From Acidimicrobiia bacterium (lineage in GTDB: Bacteria > Actinomycetota > Acidimicrobiia > IMCC26256 > PALSA-610), in NCBI GenBank assembly GCA_036271555.1, contig DATBAK010000065.1:1-64000 (forward strand): a stretch of DNA of 64,000 bases, in the 5' to 3' direction. This document shows, in pieces, positions 52,540-61,485 of the stretch. The notes below the pieces were generated by a model that saw only the letters and a list, made by a program, of their open reading frames with translations, was not told the origin of the DNA and did no database searches. Position numbers and translations under genes: made by a program. How positions within the stretch are numbered: position 1 is the first letter of the stretch; each line of letters starts with the position of its first letter.

Positions 52540-53253
52540 TCAGTCGACCGTGGGGATGTCACCGGTCTCGACGACGTACGCGGCGATCTCGCGCAGCTTG
52601 ATATTGCGGTGCTGCGACGCGCGCCGCAGCACCTCGAACGCTTCGCGCTCGTTCAAACCCGCGCGCGCCATCACGATCCCCTGCGCCTGTCCGATGACCG
52701 TGCGGCTGTCGAGGCCGCGACGCAGCTGCTCGGCAAGCTCGTGCTCGCGCAAGTGACGCTGCAGCGCGCTCAGCGCGAGTGACACGTGCGTCGCGAAGAC
52801 GACGCCGTGTGCCCGATCGATCCGATCGAACGCCATTCCGGGCGCGCCATAGAAGACCAATGCCTTCGGCTCGTCGGTGCCGTCCTCGATCGACGTCGCC
52901 AACACCGGTCCGGCGCCCCACGCGCCCCGTGCGAGCGCCGGCCAACGCCGGTCGTCCGATAGGTCGGGGACATAGACCGACTGGCCCGTGTCGAGCACGT
53001 CGACCGCGGGCCCCTGTTCGAGTGTGAGGTTCAACTCGTTCAACCGATGAGCTTCGGGGTCGGAGGCCGCGATCGAGGTGAGCCGACCGTCCCGGCGCGC
53101 GACGACGCCGGCCCGCGCACACGGAACGACCGTGGTCGTCGCGAGCCGCACCGCGAGCGCGAGCAACTCGGTGAGGTGTTCCGCTTCGGAGAACACGGCC
53201 GCTACCGCGGCGAACGACGCCGCGGCATCGACGCGGGCGACTTCTTCGTTCAC
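52540..53253 (-). CDS. GAF-ANTAR regulator (RNA-binding antiterminator type)
   Basis: The product has 237 residues from a GTG at 53253. A GAF domain covers about 15-165 (ALAVRLATTTVVPCARAGVVARRDG, SVYVPDLSDDRRWPALARG). The C-terminal ANTAR domain (about 175-230) has the three-helix signature SRTVIGQAQGIVMARAGLNEREAFEVLRRASQHRN. ANTAR proteins bind paired hairpins in RNA leaders and prevent termination when the GAF or receiver half is activated. It lies 67 bases before the cheB-like gene on the same strand and could be in one unit. Confidence 0.93.
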   Translation of the reverse strand: MNEEVARVDAAASFAAVAAVFSEAEHLTELLALAVRLATTTVVPCARAGVVARRDGRLTSIAASDPEAHRLNELNLTLEQGPAVDVLDTGQSVYVPDLSDDRRWPALARGAWGAGPVLATSIEDGTDEPKALVFYGAPGMAFDRIDRAHGVVFATHVSLALSALQRHLREHELAEQLRRGLDSRTVIGQAQGIVMARAGLNEREAFEVLRRASQHRNIKLREIAAYVVETGDIPTVD

Positions 53254-53364
53254 TCTGCGGACGATACCCCCGTGCGAGCCGCGGCGCCGCCCGGCTCCCC
53301 GAGGCCATCGCACGACCGGCATACGCAGCCTTTTTGTCGTCGCCTCGGATGGACATCGTCGACC

Positions 53365-54222
53365 TCAGAGGTCCACCGCCGGCTTCTCGCGCGCTTGCTC
53401 GCGCGCGACCCCGCGCCGGCCGACCTGCATGAGGCGCAGCCCGGTCACCAGGACGATGCCACCGAGCACGTTGCCGAGCGCGGCCCACCCGAACATCGCG
53501 AGCCAGTGCGCGTACCCGAATGCCGCGCCCGCGTGCAGCGCCGCGAACGCCTCGATCGAGATCACGATCGCGTGCTGGACCGGCAGTCCCGCGAGCAGGA
53601 ACGCGATCGCCCACGCCGACGCGATCTTCGCCGGCACCGAGTCGGTGCCGCGCTCCATCCACGTCATCACCGTGATGAGCACACCGCCGACGATCGCGCT
53701 CGCGAACGCCTGCCGGCCGACACCGATGCGCATCGACTCGAAGCCGACCGCGCGCGCGGTGTTGCGCAGCGGCGGGAACGCCATCATCGCCAGCCCCATC
53801 GCGATCCAGCCACCGATGAGATTGAACAGCGCGGTGCCGGCCCACAGGCGCAGCACCGACCACCACGGCGCGTCCTTCGCGACGACCGTCATGATCGGAA
53901 CGAGGAAGTTCTCCGTGAAGAGCTCGCTGTTCGCGAGCGTGAGCGCGAGGAAACCGATTCCGAACGCCAGCGAACCGAGCAGGTGATTCTGCGTCTTCGA
54001 TTCGACGAGCAGGAGCGCGATCACGCCGATGCTGACGTCGAGACCGCCGACCAGGCCGGTCGCGACGAGCGCGGGCAGCGGCCGCTCGAGGCGCAGCACA
54101 CCCTCGTCGACCGAGCGGCGGAACGTCTCCTGCACGCTCTGGGTGACGACCTCGTTCTCGTCGACGTCGTCGCGAGAGCTTGGCGCGGTCGCGCGCGCTT
54201 GACGGCCGTCGGGCTCCGGCAT
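53365..54222 (-). CDS. Formate/nitrite transporter (FNT) family channel
   Basis: The product has 285 residues with six to seven membrane helices. The FNT family signature is seen as the helix-loop LALTLANSELFTENFLVPI (about 110) and the central histidine region PVQHAIVISIEAFAALHAG. A hydrophilic N-terminus of about 50 residues precedes helix 1. The family moves formate, nitrite, hydrosulfide or lactate across the membrane. The substrate here cannot be told. It is 55 bases downstream of the 21-residue membrane peptide gene on the same strand. Confidence 0.85.
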   Translation of the reverse strand: MPEPDGRQARATAPSSRDDVDENEVVTQSVQETFRRSVDEGVLRLERPLPALVATGLVGGLDVSIGVIALLLVESKTQNHLLGSLAFGIGFLALTLANSELFTENFLVPIMTVVAKDAPWWSVLRLWAGTALFNLIGGWIAMGLAMMAFPPLRNTARAVGFESMRIGVGRQAFASAIVGGVLITVMTWMERGTDSVPAKIASAWAIAFLLAGLPVQHAIVISIEAFAALHAGAAFGYAHWLAMFGWAALGNVLGGIVLVTGLRLMQVGRRGVAREQAREKPAVDL

Positions 54223-54277
54223 GGTCGCGCCGATACCCGATCGGTCCGCTACCGAACCGTGAAGGTGAGTCGGTCGG

Positions 54278-54343
54278 TCAGCGCAGCGCCAAGACGACGA
54301 GGACGATGATGATCACGAGAAGGGCTCCACCACCGATATACAT
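54278..54343 (-). CDS. 21-residue hydrophobic membrane peptide
   Basis: An ATG at 54343 with GGAGG four bases upstream opens a 22-codon frame. The product starts MYIGGGALL, is then almost all Ile/Val/Leu to residue 20 and ends with Arg. It is one membrane helix without charged residues before the last. Similar tiny hydrophobic proteins are common next to stress genes, and the good ribosome-binding site supports expression. It lies between the topoisomerase gene and the FNT gene. Confidence 0.65.
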   Translation of the reverse strand: MYIGGGALLVIIIVLVVLALR

Positions 54344-54371
54344 GGTTCCTCCGTGTGCTTGGGATCAGGAT

Positions 54372-55430
54372 CTACGCGGCGCGTGCCGCGGGTCGCCGCC
54401 GGCGCGTCGAGTGCTCCTCGAGCATTCCGAGCAGGCGACGCTCTTCGAGCGCGAGGCCCGCGACCCGCGGTGCGGACGCGTGCCACTGATCGGGCAACTC
54501 GCCCGCCTTGTAGGTGTCGACCACGCGCGGATGCACGTAGCTGGCGCGGCACACCGCGGGCGTGTTCGCGAGCTGGCAACTGACCGTGCGGACGACGTCG
54601 GTGACCGCGCGCCGGGCCGCGCGATCCGACTCCGGCGGATCGAGCTGCGCCAGCGCGTCGGCGGCGAGCACCGTCGCGATCCACGTCCGGAACTCCTTGG
54701 CCGTGACGTCGAGACCCGTCGCGTCGCGTAGGTACTCGTTCACGTCGTTCGACGAGATCCCGTGCGTCCCGTCGTCGTCGACGTATTGGAAGAGCAGCTG
54801 GCCCGGGAGGTCCTGGCAGCGACGGATGATGCGGCGCAGCCGCGGATCGGTCACCGCGACGTCGAGGTCGTGACCGCTCTTGCCGCGGAACCGGAGCCGG
54901 ATCGCCCCCCGGTCGAGGCGCGCGTGACGACTCCGCAGGGTCGTGAGACCGTACGAGGAGTTCGAGCGCGCGTACTCCTCGTTCCCGACGCGCACGAGCG
55001 TCGACTCGAGCAACTGCACGACCGCGGCGACGACCTTCTCGCGCGGCAGCGCGCGCCGGCGCAGGTCGGTCGCGACCTGCGCGCGCACCTTCGGCAGCGC
55101 GCGTCCGAACACCGCGAGGTGCTCGAACTTCGCGAGCTCGCAGTGCTCGCGATAGCGCGGGTGATAGCGGTACTGCTTGCGGCCGCGCGCGTCGCGCCCC
55201 GTCGCCTGCAGGTGGCCGTTGGGGTGCGCCGAGAGCCACACGTCGGTCCAGGCGGGCGGGATCGCGAGGGCCTTGACGCGCGTCAACGTGGGCTGGTCGC
55301 GCACGGGCCGACCCTCGGCGTCGACGTAGCGGAAACCCCGCCCGCTCCGCACCCGGCGCAGGCCCGGTTCCCGGTCGTCGCTCCACGAGAGATGGCACTC
55401 GCGCAGGTCGGCGAGCGTGGTCGTCGTCAT
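54372..55430 (-). CDS. DNA topoisomerase IB (poxvirus/eukaryote-like)
   Basis: The product has 352 residues from the ATG at 55430; upstream extension reaches into the hemerythrin gene. The N-terminal domain (about 1-90) has RKQYRYHPRYREHCELAKF, and the catalytic domain has ESTLVRVGNEEYARSNSSYGLTTLRSRH and RLRFRGKSG. The active tyrosine is probably Tyr in CRASYVHPRVVD, near residue 318. It relaxes supercoils via a 3'-phosphotyrosine link. Bacterial members usually occur singly as accessory stress genes. It follows the hemerythrin gene by 16 bases. Confidence 0.92.
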   Translation of the reverse strand: MTTTTLADLRECHLSWSDDREPGLRRVRSGRGFRYVDAEGRPVRDQPTLTRVKALAIPPAWTDVWLSAHPNGHLQATGRDARGRKQYRYHPRYREHCELAKFEHLAVFGRALPKVRAQVATDLRRRALPREKVVAAVVQLLESTLVRVGNEEYARSNSSYGLTTLRSRHARLDRGAIRLRFRGKSGHDLDVAVTDPRLRRIIRRCQDLPGQLLFQYVDDDGTHGISSNDVNEYLRDATGLDVTAKEFRTWIATVLAADALAQLDPPESDRAARRAVTDVVRTVSCQLANTPAVCRASYVHPRVVDTYKAGELPDQWHASAPRVAGLALEERRLLGMLEEHSTRRRRPAARAA

Positions 55431-55446
55431 CGCAGGGTTGCGCGGC

Positions 55447-55992
55447 TCAGCTGCGCAAGGCGTCCCGGACCTTGTCGACCATCGCCGCGAACGGTCCGAC
55501 GAGCATGTTGCCGACGGCACTGTTCGGTCCGTGAGGATGCGCGTGAGTCGGAGCCATCTTCTCGGCCGTGAGGATCCGGTCGGCCATCTTCGCGAGCTCC
55601 TCGGCGGAGCACTTCTGCTCGAGGACGGGAAAGAGCTCGGTCTCCTCGGCGGTCGCGTGGCGCAGGACGTCTTCGTGGAAGGCATGGATCTTCGCGTCGA
55701 ACGGTGCCCCGTTCGTGTCGAGCTTCTCGAGCTCGGCGAGCGCCTGCTTCGCCTCGTCCTCCTCCTTCACCCGGCGGTCGACGATGTCGCCCCCGCCCTC
55801 GGAGCGCGCCTTCGGGTACACGACCATTTCCTCGGCCGTCTCGTGCGCGGCGAGCGTTGCGCGCAGGCAGTCGAACAGCTGCCGGCGATGGTCGTCCGTC
55901 GCTTCGAAGAGCTCGGCGAACATCGTCTTGACCTTTTCGTGCTGCGTCCGGAGCAACTCGGTCGCACCCGTGGTCTTCGTTTGGTCACTCAT
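55447..55992 (-). CDS. Hemerythrin HHE cation-binding domain protein
   Basis: The product has 181 residues from the ATG at 55992. The hemerythrin four-helix bundle has His ligands in RTQHEKVK, LAAHETAEE and HAFHEDVLRHATAEETELFP. These sites bind a di-iron centre that holds O2 or NO or buffers peroxide. A C-terminal tail (HAHPHGPNSAVG) is flexible and His-rich. It neighbours topoisomerase IB in the same direction and follows an F420-type gene, consistent with stress response. Confidence 0.9.
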   Translation of the reverse strand: MSDQTKTTGATELLRTQHEKVKTMFAELFEATDDHRRQLFDCLRATLAAHETAEEMVVYPKARSEGGGDIVDRRVKEEDEAKQALAELEKLDTNGAPFDAKIHAFHEDVLRHATAEETELFPVLEQKCSAEELAKMADRILTAEKMAPTHAHPHGPNSAVGNMLVGPFAAMVDKVRDALRS

Positions 55993-56018
55993 CACATCGT
56001 CCTTTCTGTCAGGCTCGA

Positions 56019-56987
56019 TCAGACCGTCGCGCCCACAAGCGCGGGCGCGAGCTCGCGCTGCCAGTAGTCGAGGAACCCGGCCTGATCGGGCCCGATCTGG
56101 TGGAAGTACAAGTGGTCGTAGCCGGCGTCGACGTACTTCCGAACGCTGTCGAGCAGCGCGTCGCGCACGTCGGGCCCGCACGGCACCGACTTGGTCGCGA
56201 GATCCTCGGTGACGATCTCGGCGGCAGTCTCGAAGTGGCTCCACGTCGGCAGGTCTTGCGACAGTTGGCCGGGGATGCCCGCGTTGGGCCAGATCTTGTA
56301 CACCGTCTCGCGAGCCTTGCGTTCGTCGTCGGCCCAGCAGACGTTGAGCTGCGCATACCGCGGTCCCGAGCCGCCCGCGCGTTCGAACGCGTCGAGGAGC
56401 TCGCGGTCGGGTGCGCTCCCCCAGTAGCCGTCGCCGATGCGACCTGCGAGCTCCGCCGACGCCGGGCCGAACCCGGACACGATGATCGGCAGCGCGGCGC
56501 GCGGCGCGTCGAAGAGGCGCGCGTTCTCGACCTCGTAGAACTGACCGCGGTGGTCGACGGTCTCGCCGGTGAACAGGCGCCGGATCACGTGTACCGCCTC
56601 GTCGAGCATCTCTCGCCGCACCTCCGGGCGCGGCCAGCGGTGACCGAGGACGTGCTCGTTCAACGCTTCACCGGTTCCCACACCGAGGAAGAAGCGTCCC
56701 TCGAACAGCAACGACGTCGTCGCGGCTGCCTGCGCGACGATCGCCGGATGGATTCGGACGAGTGGACAGCTCACGCCGACGCCGACCTCGATGCGTTGCG
56801 TCGAAGCGGCGATTCCACCGAGCACGCTCCACACGAACGGGCTGTGACCCTGCTCGCTCACCCACGGATGAAAGTGGTCGGAGATCGACACGAACTCGAA
56901 CCCCGCATCCTCGGCGCGCGCCGCCAGATCGACGAGCTCGCGCGGCCCGTGCTCCTCACTCGAAAGCGTCATACCAAAGGCCGTCAT
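56019..56987 (-). CDS. F420-dependent LLM-class oxidoreductase (TIGR03557-like)
   Basis: The product has 322 residues from the ATG at 56987 (a second ATG at 56972 is possible). The luciferase-like TIM barrel begins MTAFGMTLSSEEHGPRELVDLAARAEDAGFEFVSISDHFHPW and continues SPFVWSVLGGIAASTQRIEVGVGVSCPL. These are the features of the F420-dependent glucose-6-phosphate-dehydrogenase-like group common in actinobacteria. The C-terminal part has YDHLYFHQIGPDQ. The physiological substrate is unknown. It precedes the hemerythrin gene by 26 bases, perhaps co-transcribed. Confidence 0.88.
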   Translation of the reverse strand: MTAFGMTLSSEEHGPRELVDLAARAEDAGFEFVSISDHFHPWVSEQGHSPFVWSVLGGIAASTQRIEVGVGVSCPLVRIHPAIVAQAAATTSLLFEGRFFLGVGTGEALNEHVLGHRWPRPEVRREMLDEAVHVIRRLFTGETVDHRGQFYEVENARLFDAPRAALPIIVSGFGPASAELAGRIGDGYWGSAPDRELLDAFERAGGSGPRYAQLNVCWADDERKARETVYKIWPNAGIPGQLSQDLPTWSHFETAAEIVTEDLATKSVPCGPDVRDALLDSVRKYVDAGYDHLYFHQIGPDQAGFLDYWQRELAPALVGATV

Positions 56988-57071
56988 GTGGGCCTGCGGT
57001 ACCTCCGCGACGGGTTCGGTAAACGGATCGGTGCCTGCGTAACGCAGCGCCGTCGTGGGTAGCGCGCTGCC

Positions 57072-58073
57072 ATGAGCGGTTCGCGCGTTGCGGTCGTGAC
57101 TGGCGCGTCCGCAGGAGTCGGGCGCGCCACCGCGCTCGCGCTCACGGAGCACGGTTTCGACGTTGCATTGCTGGCACGCGGAAGCGCGGGACTCGAAGCG
57201 GCGGCGAAGGAAGCGGCGCGCGCCGGTGTGCGCGCGATCCCCGTTCCCGTCGACGTCGCCGATGACCGCGCGGTGTTCGATGCGGCGGCGACGATCGAGC
57301 GCGACCTCGGACCCATCGACGTGTGGGTCAACAACGCGATGACGACGACGTTCTCCCCCGTCGCCGACACCGCCGCCGCGGACTTCCGGCGCGCGGTCGA
57401 GGTGACGTTCCTGGGTCAGGTGTGGGGCACGATGGCCGCGCTCGAGCGCATGCGCCCGCGTGATCGCGGCCGCATCGTGAACGTGGGATCGGCCCTCGCC
57501 TTCATCGGCATCCCGCTCCAGGCCGCGTACTGCTCGGCGAAGTTCGCGTGCCGCGGCTTCTTCGAATCGACGCGCGCCGAGCTCATCCACGACGGCAGCC
57601 ACGTCGAGCTGTGCATGGTGCACCTGCCCGCGGTGAACACGCCCCAGTTCGACTGGTGCCACACGACGATGGACCGTGATCCCCAGCCCGTCCCGCCGAT
57701 CTACCAGCCCGAGATCGCGGCGCGTGCGATCGTCGACACCGTGCTGTCGGGACGCCGCTCGCGCGTGCTCGGATCGTGGAACAAGCTGCTCGTCGCGGCC
57801 GGGCAGCTCGCGCCCGGTCTCGGCAACCAGTACGCGGCGCGCGGCGCGTGGGAATCGCAACTCTCGTCGGATCGGATCGTGCCCGACCGGGCCGGCAACC
57901 TCCGGCACGCCCAGGACGACACCGGCGATGTCGGCGCGCACGGTCGCTTCGACGACCGCGCGCACGGCTTTCTCGATCCCAGCTTCCTGCGCACACTTCC
58001 GAACTCGGCACGCACGTTCGTCGCGGCGGCGAGAGGAAGGCTCGCGGAGGGCGCGCGCACTCGACGCTCGTGA
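57072..58073 (+). CDS. Short-chain dehydrogenase/reductase (SDR)
   Basis: The product has 333 residues. The NAD(P) motif is VTGASAGVGRATALAL, the NNAM motif is WVNNAM, and the active site has Ser in VNVGSALAF and YCSAK (Tyr about 157). The C-terminal extension (about 200-333) is longer than in classical SDRs and carries GQLAPGLGNQYAARG, a feature of a group acting on larger substrates. It overlaps the enolase-type gene as GTGA, so the two are translationally coupled and probably share a pathway. Confidence 0.9.
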   Translation: MSGSRVAVVTGASAGVGRATALALTEHGFDVALLARGSAGLEAAAKEAARAGVRAIPVPVDVADDRAVFDAAATIERDLGPIDVWVNNAMTTTFSPVADTAAADFRRAVEVTFLGQVWGTMAALERMRPRDRGRIVNVGSALAFIGIPLQAAYCSAKFACRGFFESTRAELIHDGSHVELCMVHLPAVNTPQFDWCHTTMDRDPQPVPPIYQPEIAARAIVDTVLSGRRSRVLGSWNKLLVAAGQLAPGLGNQYAARGAWESQLSSDRIVPDRAGNLRHAQDDTGDVGAHGRFDDRAHGFLDPSFLRTLPNSARTFVAAARGRLAEGARTRRS

Positions 58074-59176
58074 AGATCGACGGGCTTCGCGCCGCGGCGT
58101 ACACGGTACCGACCGAGGCGCCCGAGTCCGACGGCACGTTGACGTGGGACTCGACGACGGTCGTGGTCGTCGAAGTGGAAGCGGGTGGCGTCACCGGCAC
58201 GGGGTTCACGTACGCGACCCGCGGGTGCATCGCCGTCATCGACGATGTCCTGCGCTCGGTCGTCGTCGCGCACGATCCAATGGACGTTCCCGGCGCCGCG
58301 CACGCGATGGCGGTCGCGATCCGGAACCTCGGCCGCCCCGGAGTCGTGTCGTCCGCGATCGCGGCCGTCGATCTCGCGCTCTGGGACCTCAAGGCGCGGT
58401 TGCTCGAACTCCCGCTGTTCCGCCTCCTCGGCGCGGTGCGCGACGAGGTGCCGATCTACGGCAGCGGCGGGTTCACGTCGTACTCACCCGACGAGCTCGT
58501 GCGTCAGATCGGATCGTGGGTGCACGACGACGGCATCCCGCGCGTGAAGATGAAGATCGGCACGAACCGGGGCGCGGAGCCACGCGTCGACCTGGCGCGC
58601 GTCGAGACGGTCCGGGGGACGATCGGCGGCGCCGAGCTCTTCGTCGACGCGAACGGTGGTTACACCGCGAAGCAGGCGGTGACGTTGGCGCGCGAGCTCG
58701 CAGCACTCGACGTGACCTGGTTCGAGGAACCGGTGTCGTCGGATCACCTCGCGTCGCTGCGCGAGATCCGCGACCTCATCGACATCGAGGTCGCCGCGGG
58801 CGAGTACGGCTACGACCTCCCCTACTTCGAGCAGATGTGCGCGGCGGGTGCGGTCGACGTCCTGCAGGCCGACATCTCGCGCTGCGGCGGCCTGACCGAC
58901 TGGTTGCGCGTCGCCGCGGTCGCGGCCGCGCACGGTTTGGAGCTGTCGGGTCATTGCGCGCCGTCGCTGCACGCGCACGCGGCCTGCAGCGTGCCGAACC
59001 TGCGGCACGTCGAGTACTTCCACGATCACGCGCGCATCGACCGGCTGCTGTTCGACGGTGCCCTCGACCCCACGGGTGGAGTGCTCCGACCCGACCCGGA
59101 GCGCCCGGGCATGGGTCTCGAGCTCAAGCGCGCCGACGCGGAGCGCCATCTCGTCGAGCGCAGCCGCGCCGAGTAG
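58070..59176 (+). CDS. Mandelate racemase/muconate-lactonizing (enolase superfamily) enzyme
   Basis: The product has 368 residues from a GTG at 58070. The barrel has the second catalytic Lys motif RVKMKIGTNRG (the KxK pattern), metal ligands Asp in VDANGGYT, Glu in WFEEPVSSDH and Asp/Glu in VLQADISRCGG, and a His in LSGHCAPSLHAHAA. This subgroup abstracts a proton next to a carboxylate; members include sugar-acid dehydratases and racemases. It is translationally coupled to the SDR gene, which suggests a sugar-acid or hydroxy-acid degradation step. Confidence 0.9.
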   Translation: MKIDGLRAAAYTVPTEAPESDGTLTWDSTTVVVVEVEAGGVTGTGFTYATRGCIAVIDDVLRSVVVAHDPMDVPGAAHAMAVAIRNLGRPGVVSSAIAAVDLALWDLKARLLELPLFRLLGAVRDEVPIYGSGGFTSYSPDELVRQIGSWVHDDGIPRVKMKIGTNRGAEPRVDLARVETVRGTIGGAELFVDANGGYTAKQAVTLARELAALDVTWFEEPVSSDHLASLREIRDLIDIEVAAGEYGYDLPYFEQMCAAGAVDVLQADISRCGGLTDWLRVAAVAAAHGLELSGHCAPSLHAHAACSVPNLRHVEYFHDHARIDRLLFDGALDPTGGVLRPDPERPGMGLELKRADAERHLVERSRAE

Positions 59177-59185
59177 CCGACGCTC

Positions 59186-60805
59186 TCAGCCCGCCGCGAG
59201 CCGGTCGGCGGCGCGCGCCGCGAGGGCCATGATCGTCAACGCGGGGTTCGCGCTCCCCTGCGTCGGCAGCACGCTGCCGTCGGTCACGAGCAGGTTCGCG
59301 ATCGCGAAGCTGCGAAGGTCGCCGTCGACGACGCCGTGATGCTCGTCGGCGCCCATCCGGCAACCGCCGACGAGGTGCGCGTCGCGGTTGATCGTGATGA
59401 CCTCGTCCGCACCCGCGGCGCGGTGGATGCGCTCCATCTGCTCGGTCGCGGCCTTCATGAGTCGGCGGTCGTTCTCGCACTGGCTGTAGTCGAAGCGCGC
59501 GACCGGCAGACCGTGACGGTCCCTCTCGTCGGCCAGCGTCACCCGGTTGTCGGGTCGCGGCAGGAACTCGCACAGCGCGCCGAACGTCGCCCAGTGCACG
59601 TAGTCGCGCATGTACTCGCGCATCACCGCGCCCCAGTGGCCCTGCGCGGCGACGTGCTCCGCGAACGTGATCGGCAACGGCGACACGCACTGCAACGAGA
59701 ATCCGCGCTGGTAGTCCTTCGTCGGATCGGTCTCGTAGAAGTCCTCGCTCGACGCCTCGGCCGGCGGCGCCTTGTACGACCGGATCTCCTCGTCGTACCG
59801 GCCCGCGCTCTGCGGCGCGCCCTGCACCATCACGTAGCGACCGACGAGATCGTGCTCGTTGCACAAGCCGTCGGGAAACCCGTCGCACGCGGAGTTCAGC
59901 AGCAGCCGCGGCGTCTCGATCGAGTAGCCGGCGACCGCGACCATGCGCGCACGTTGGCAATGCTCGATGCCGTCCTTGAAGTAGGTCACGCCCGTGGCGC
60001 GCCGCGCGTCGTCGACGAGCACGCGGCTCACCATGCAGTCGGGACGGATCTCGGCGCCGTGCGCGAGCGCGTCGGGAACGTGCGTGATGAGCGGCGACGC
60101 CTTCGCGTTCACCTTGCATCCCTGGAGGCAGAAACCGCGGTAGATGCAGTGCGGTCGGTTTCCGAACCGACCGTTCGCGATCGCGACCGGACCGACGCGC
60201 ACACCGATTCCCGCGCCGCGACAACCTTCCTGGAACTTCAAGCCGTTGGGGCCGAGCGGATGCGGGCTGTGCGGATAGCCGTGCGGATGACCCCAGTGCC
60301 AGCGTTCACCGGCGACCGGCAGCTCCGCCTCGATGTCCTCGTAGTAGGCACGAAGCTCGTCGTAGCGGATCGGCCAGTCGGCACCGACGCCGTCGAGCTC
60401 GTACGTGTGGAAATCCGACGGATGGAAGCGGGGCGTGTAGCCGGCGAAGTGCACCATCGAGCCGCCGACACCGCGGCCGGAGTTGTTGGAGCCCATGGCG
60501 ACCGGATCGTCGCCACCGATGACGCGCGGCTCGGTCCAGTAGAGATCGGAGGCGCCGCGCTCGTCGCTCACCCAGTCGCGATCGGGATCCCACCACGGTC
60601 CCGCGTCGAGCGTGACGACCTTCCAGCCGCGGCGCGCGAGCCGCTGCGTGAGCACGCCGCCGCCCGCGCCGCACCCGACGACGACGAGGTCGACCTCGTC
60701 CGATTCGTCGAACCGGCGCATGTCGGCGCGCAGATGATGGTTCGTGCGCGTGCCGTCATTCGGTAGCAGCCACGCCGACTCGTTGCGGGCGCGGACACCT
60801 CGCAT
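59186..60805 (-). CDS. GMC-family flavin oxidoreductase
   Basis: The product has 539 residues. The ATG at 60805 overlaps the previous stop by one base (TGATG). The FAD-binding motif VVVGCGAGGGVLTQRLARRG is near residue 40, followed by the GMC signature region NSGRGVGGSMVHFAGYTPRF and a Cys-rich YRGFCLQGCKVNAKAS. The C-terminal GMC_C has GGCRMGADEHHGVVDGDLRS and GSANPALTIMALAARAADRL. It oxidises an alcohol or sugar; with the small subunit encoded just upstream it resembles membrane-bound gluconate- or fructose-type dehydrogenases, but the cytochrome c subunit is absent here. Confidence 0.92.
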   Translation of the reverse strand: MRGVRARNESAWLLPNDGTRTNHHLRADMRRFDESDEVDLVVVGCGAGGGVLTQRLARRGWKVVTLDAGPWWDPDRDWVSDERGASDLYWTEPRVIGGDDPVAMGSNNSGRGVGGSMVHFAGYTPRFHPSDFHTYELDGVGADWPIRYDELRAYYEDIEAELPVAGERWHWGHPHGYPHSPHPLGPNGLKFQEGCRGAGIGVRVGPVAIANGRFGNRPHCIYRGFCLQGCKVNAKASPLITHVPDALAHGAEIRPDCMVSRVLVDDARRATGVTYFKDGIEHCQRARMVAVAGYSIETPRLLLNSACDGFPDGLCNEHDLVGRYVMVQGAPQSAGRYDEEIRSYKAPPAEASSEDFYETDPTKDYQRGFSLQCVSPLPITFAEHVAAQGHWGAVMREYMRDYVHWATFGALCEFLPRPDNRVTLADERDRHGLPVARFDYSQCENDRRLMKAATEQMERIHRAAGADEVITINRDAHLVGGCRMGADEHHGVVDGDLRSFAIANLLVTDGSVLPTQGSANPALTIMALAARAADRLAAG

Positions 60806-61485
60806 CAGTGACCCCGCGCCTCGCCCACACCGTGCTCCGCCTGCGCGGCGTCGACCTTGTGCAGCCACGGGATCGGGTCGCGCGGATCACGCTCGCGCCG
60901 CTCGAACGGCTCGAGCCGGTCGATCGCGAGCGTCTTGAAGCCACGCGGGTACGCGGGCCCGGCGAAGCCGATCTCGTTCCATGCCCACGGATGCGAGTAG
61001 AACGCGGTGATCGCGTAGCGCGTCCACAGCTGGAACACACGCGACCCCGGCATCCCGTGCCAGTCGCCCTTCGTCGTGCGGACGACCTCGATCAGCTCGC
61101 GCTGCGCCAGCTCGTCGAGCTCGGCGAACGCGCGGCCGTGCGCGCGTGACGCGTCGGCACCGAGACCGGCGAGCGAGCGCGTCCACGCGTCGCCGTCGTC
61201 GGGCATGTCGACGTAGCGGTAGCCGTCGGTCTCCCCCGCTGCGAGTCGCGGTTCGATCAGCTCGAGCAACGGGATCTTCGGTTCGTCGTCCTGCGCGAGC
61301 AGCCGGTCGAGCAACGCGCGCGCGGTCACCGCTTCGTCGTCGTCGAAGAAGGATGCGGCGCGCCGCGGATCGAGACGCGCGAACACGACGTCGCGCGTCA
61401 CACCGTCCCAGTGCCCGGCCTCGCCGAGCACGTCGAAATCGCCGAACCGGCCCCGTCCGCCGGGGGTGACGCCCTCGGTCGTCAA
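60805..61485 (-). CDS. Gluconate 2-dehydrogenase subunit 3-family protein
   Basis: The product has 226 residues from a TTG at 61485 that overlaps the upstream stop as TTGA. The family signature is near the C-terminus: FQLWTRYAITAFYSHPWAWNEI and GFAGPAYPRGFK. This subunit partners the GMC dehydrogenase encoded next. No Tat signal is evident: the N-terminus is short and acidic, unlike the usual exported version, so the pair may act in the cytoplasm. Confidence 0.85.
   Translation of the reverse strand: MTTEGVTPGGRGRFGDFDVLGEAGHWDGVTRDVVFARLDPRRAASFFDDDEAVTARALLDRLLAQDDEPKIPLLELIEPRLAAGETDGYRYVDMPDDGDAWTRSLAGLGADASRAHGRAFAELDELAQRELIEVVRTTKGDWHGMPGSRVFQLWTRYAITAFYSHPWAWNEIGFAGPAYPRGFKTLAIDRLEPFERRERDPRDPIPWLHKVDAAQAEHGVGEARGH

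Noticed and set aside
57011-57071. tRNA-like short hairpins in the gap before the SDR gene
   Set aside because: No cloverleaf or T-loop consensus (GGTTCRANNCC) could be found.
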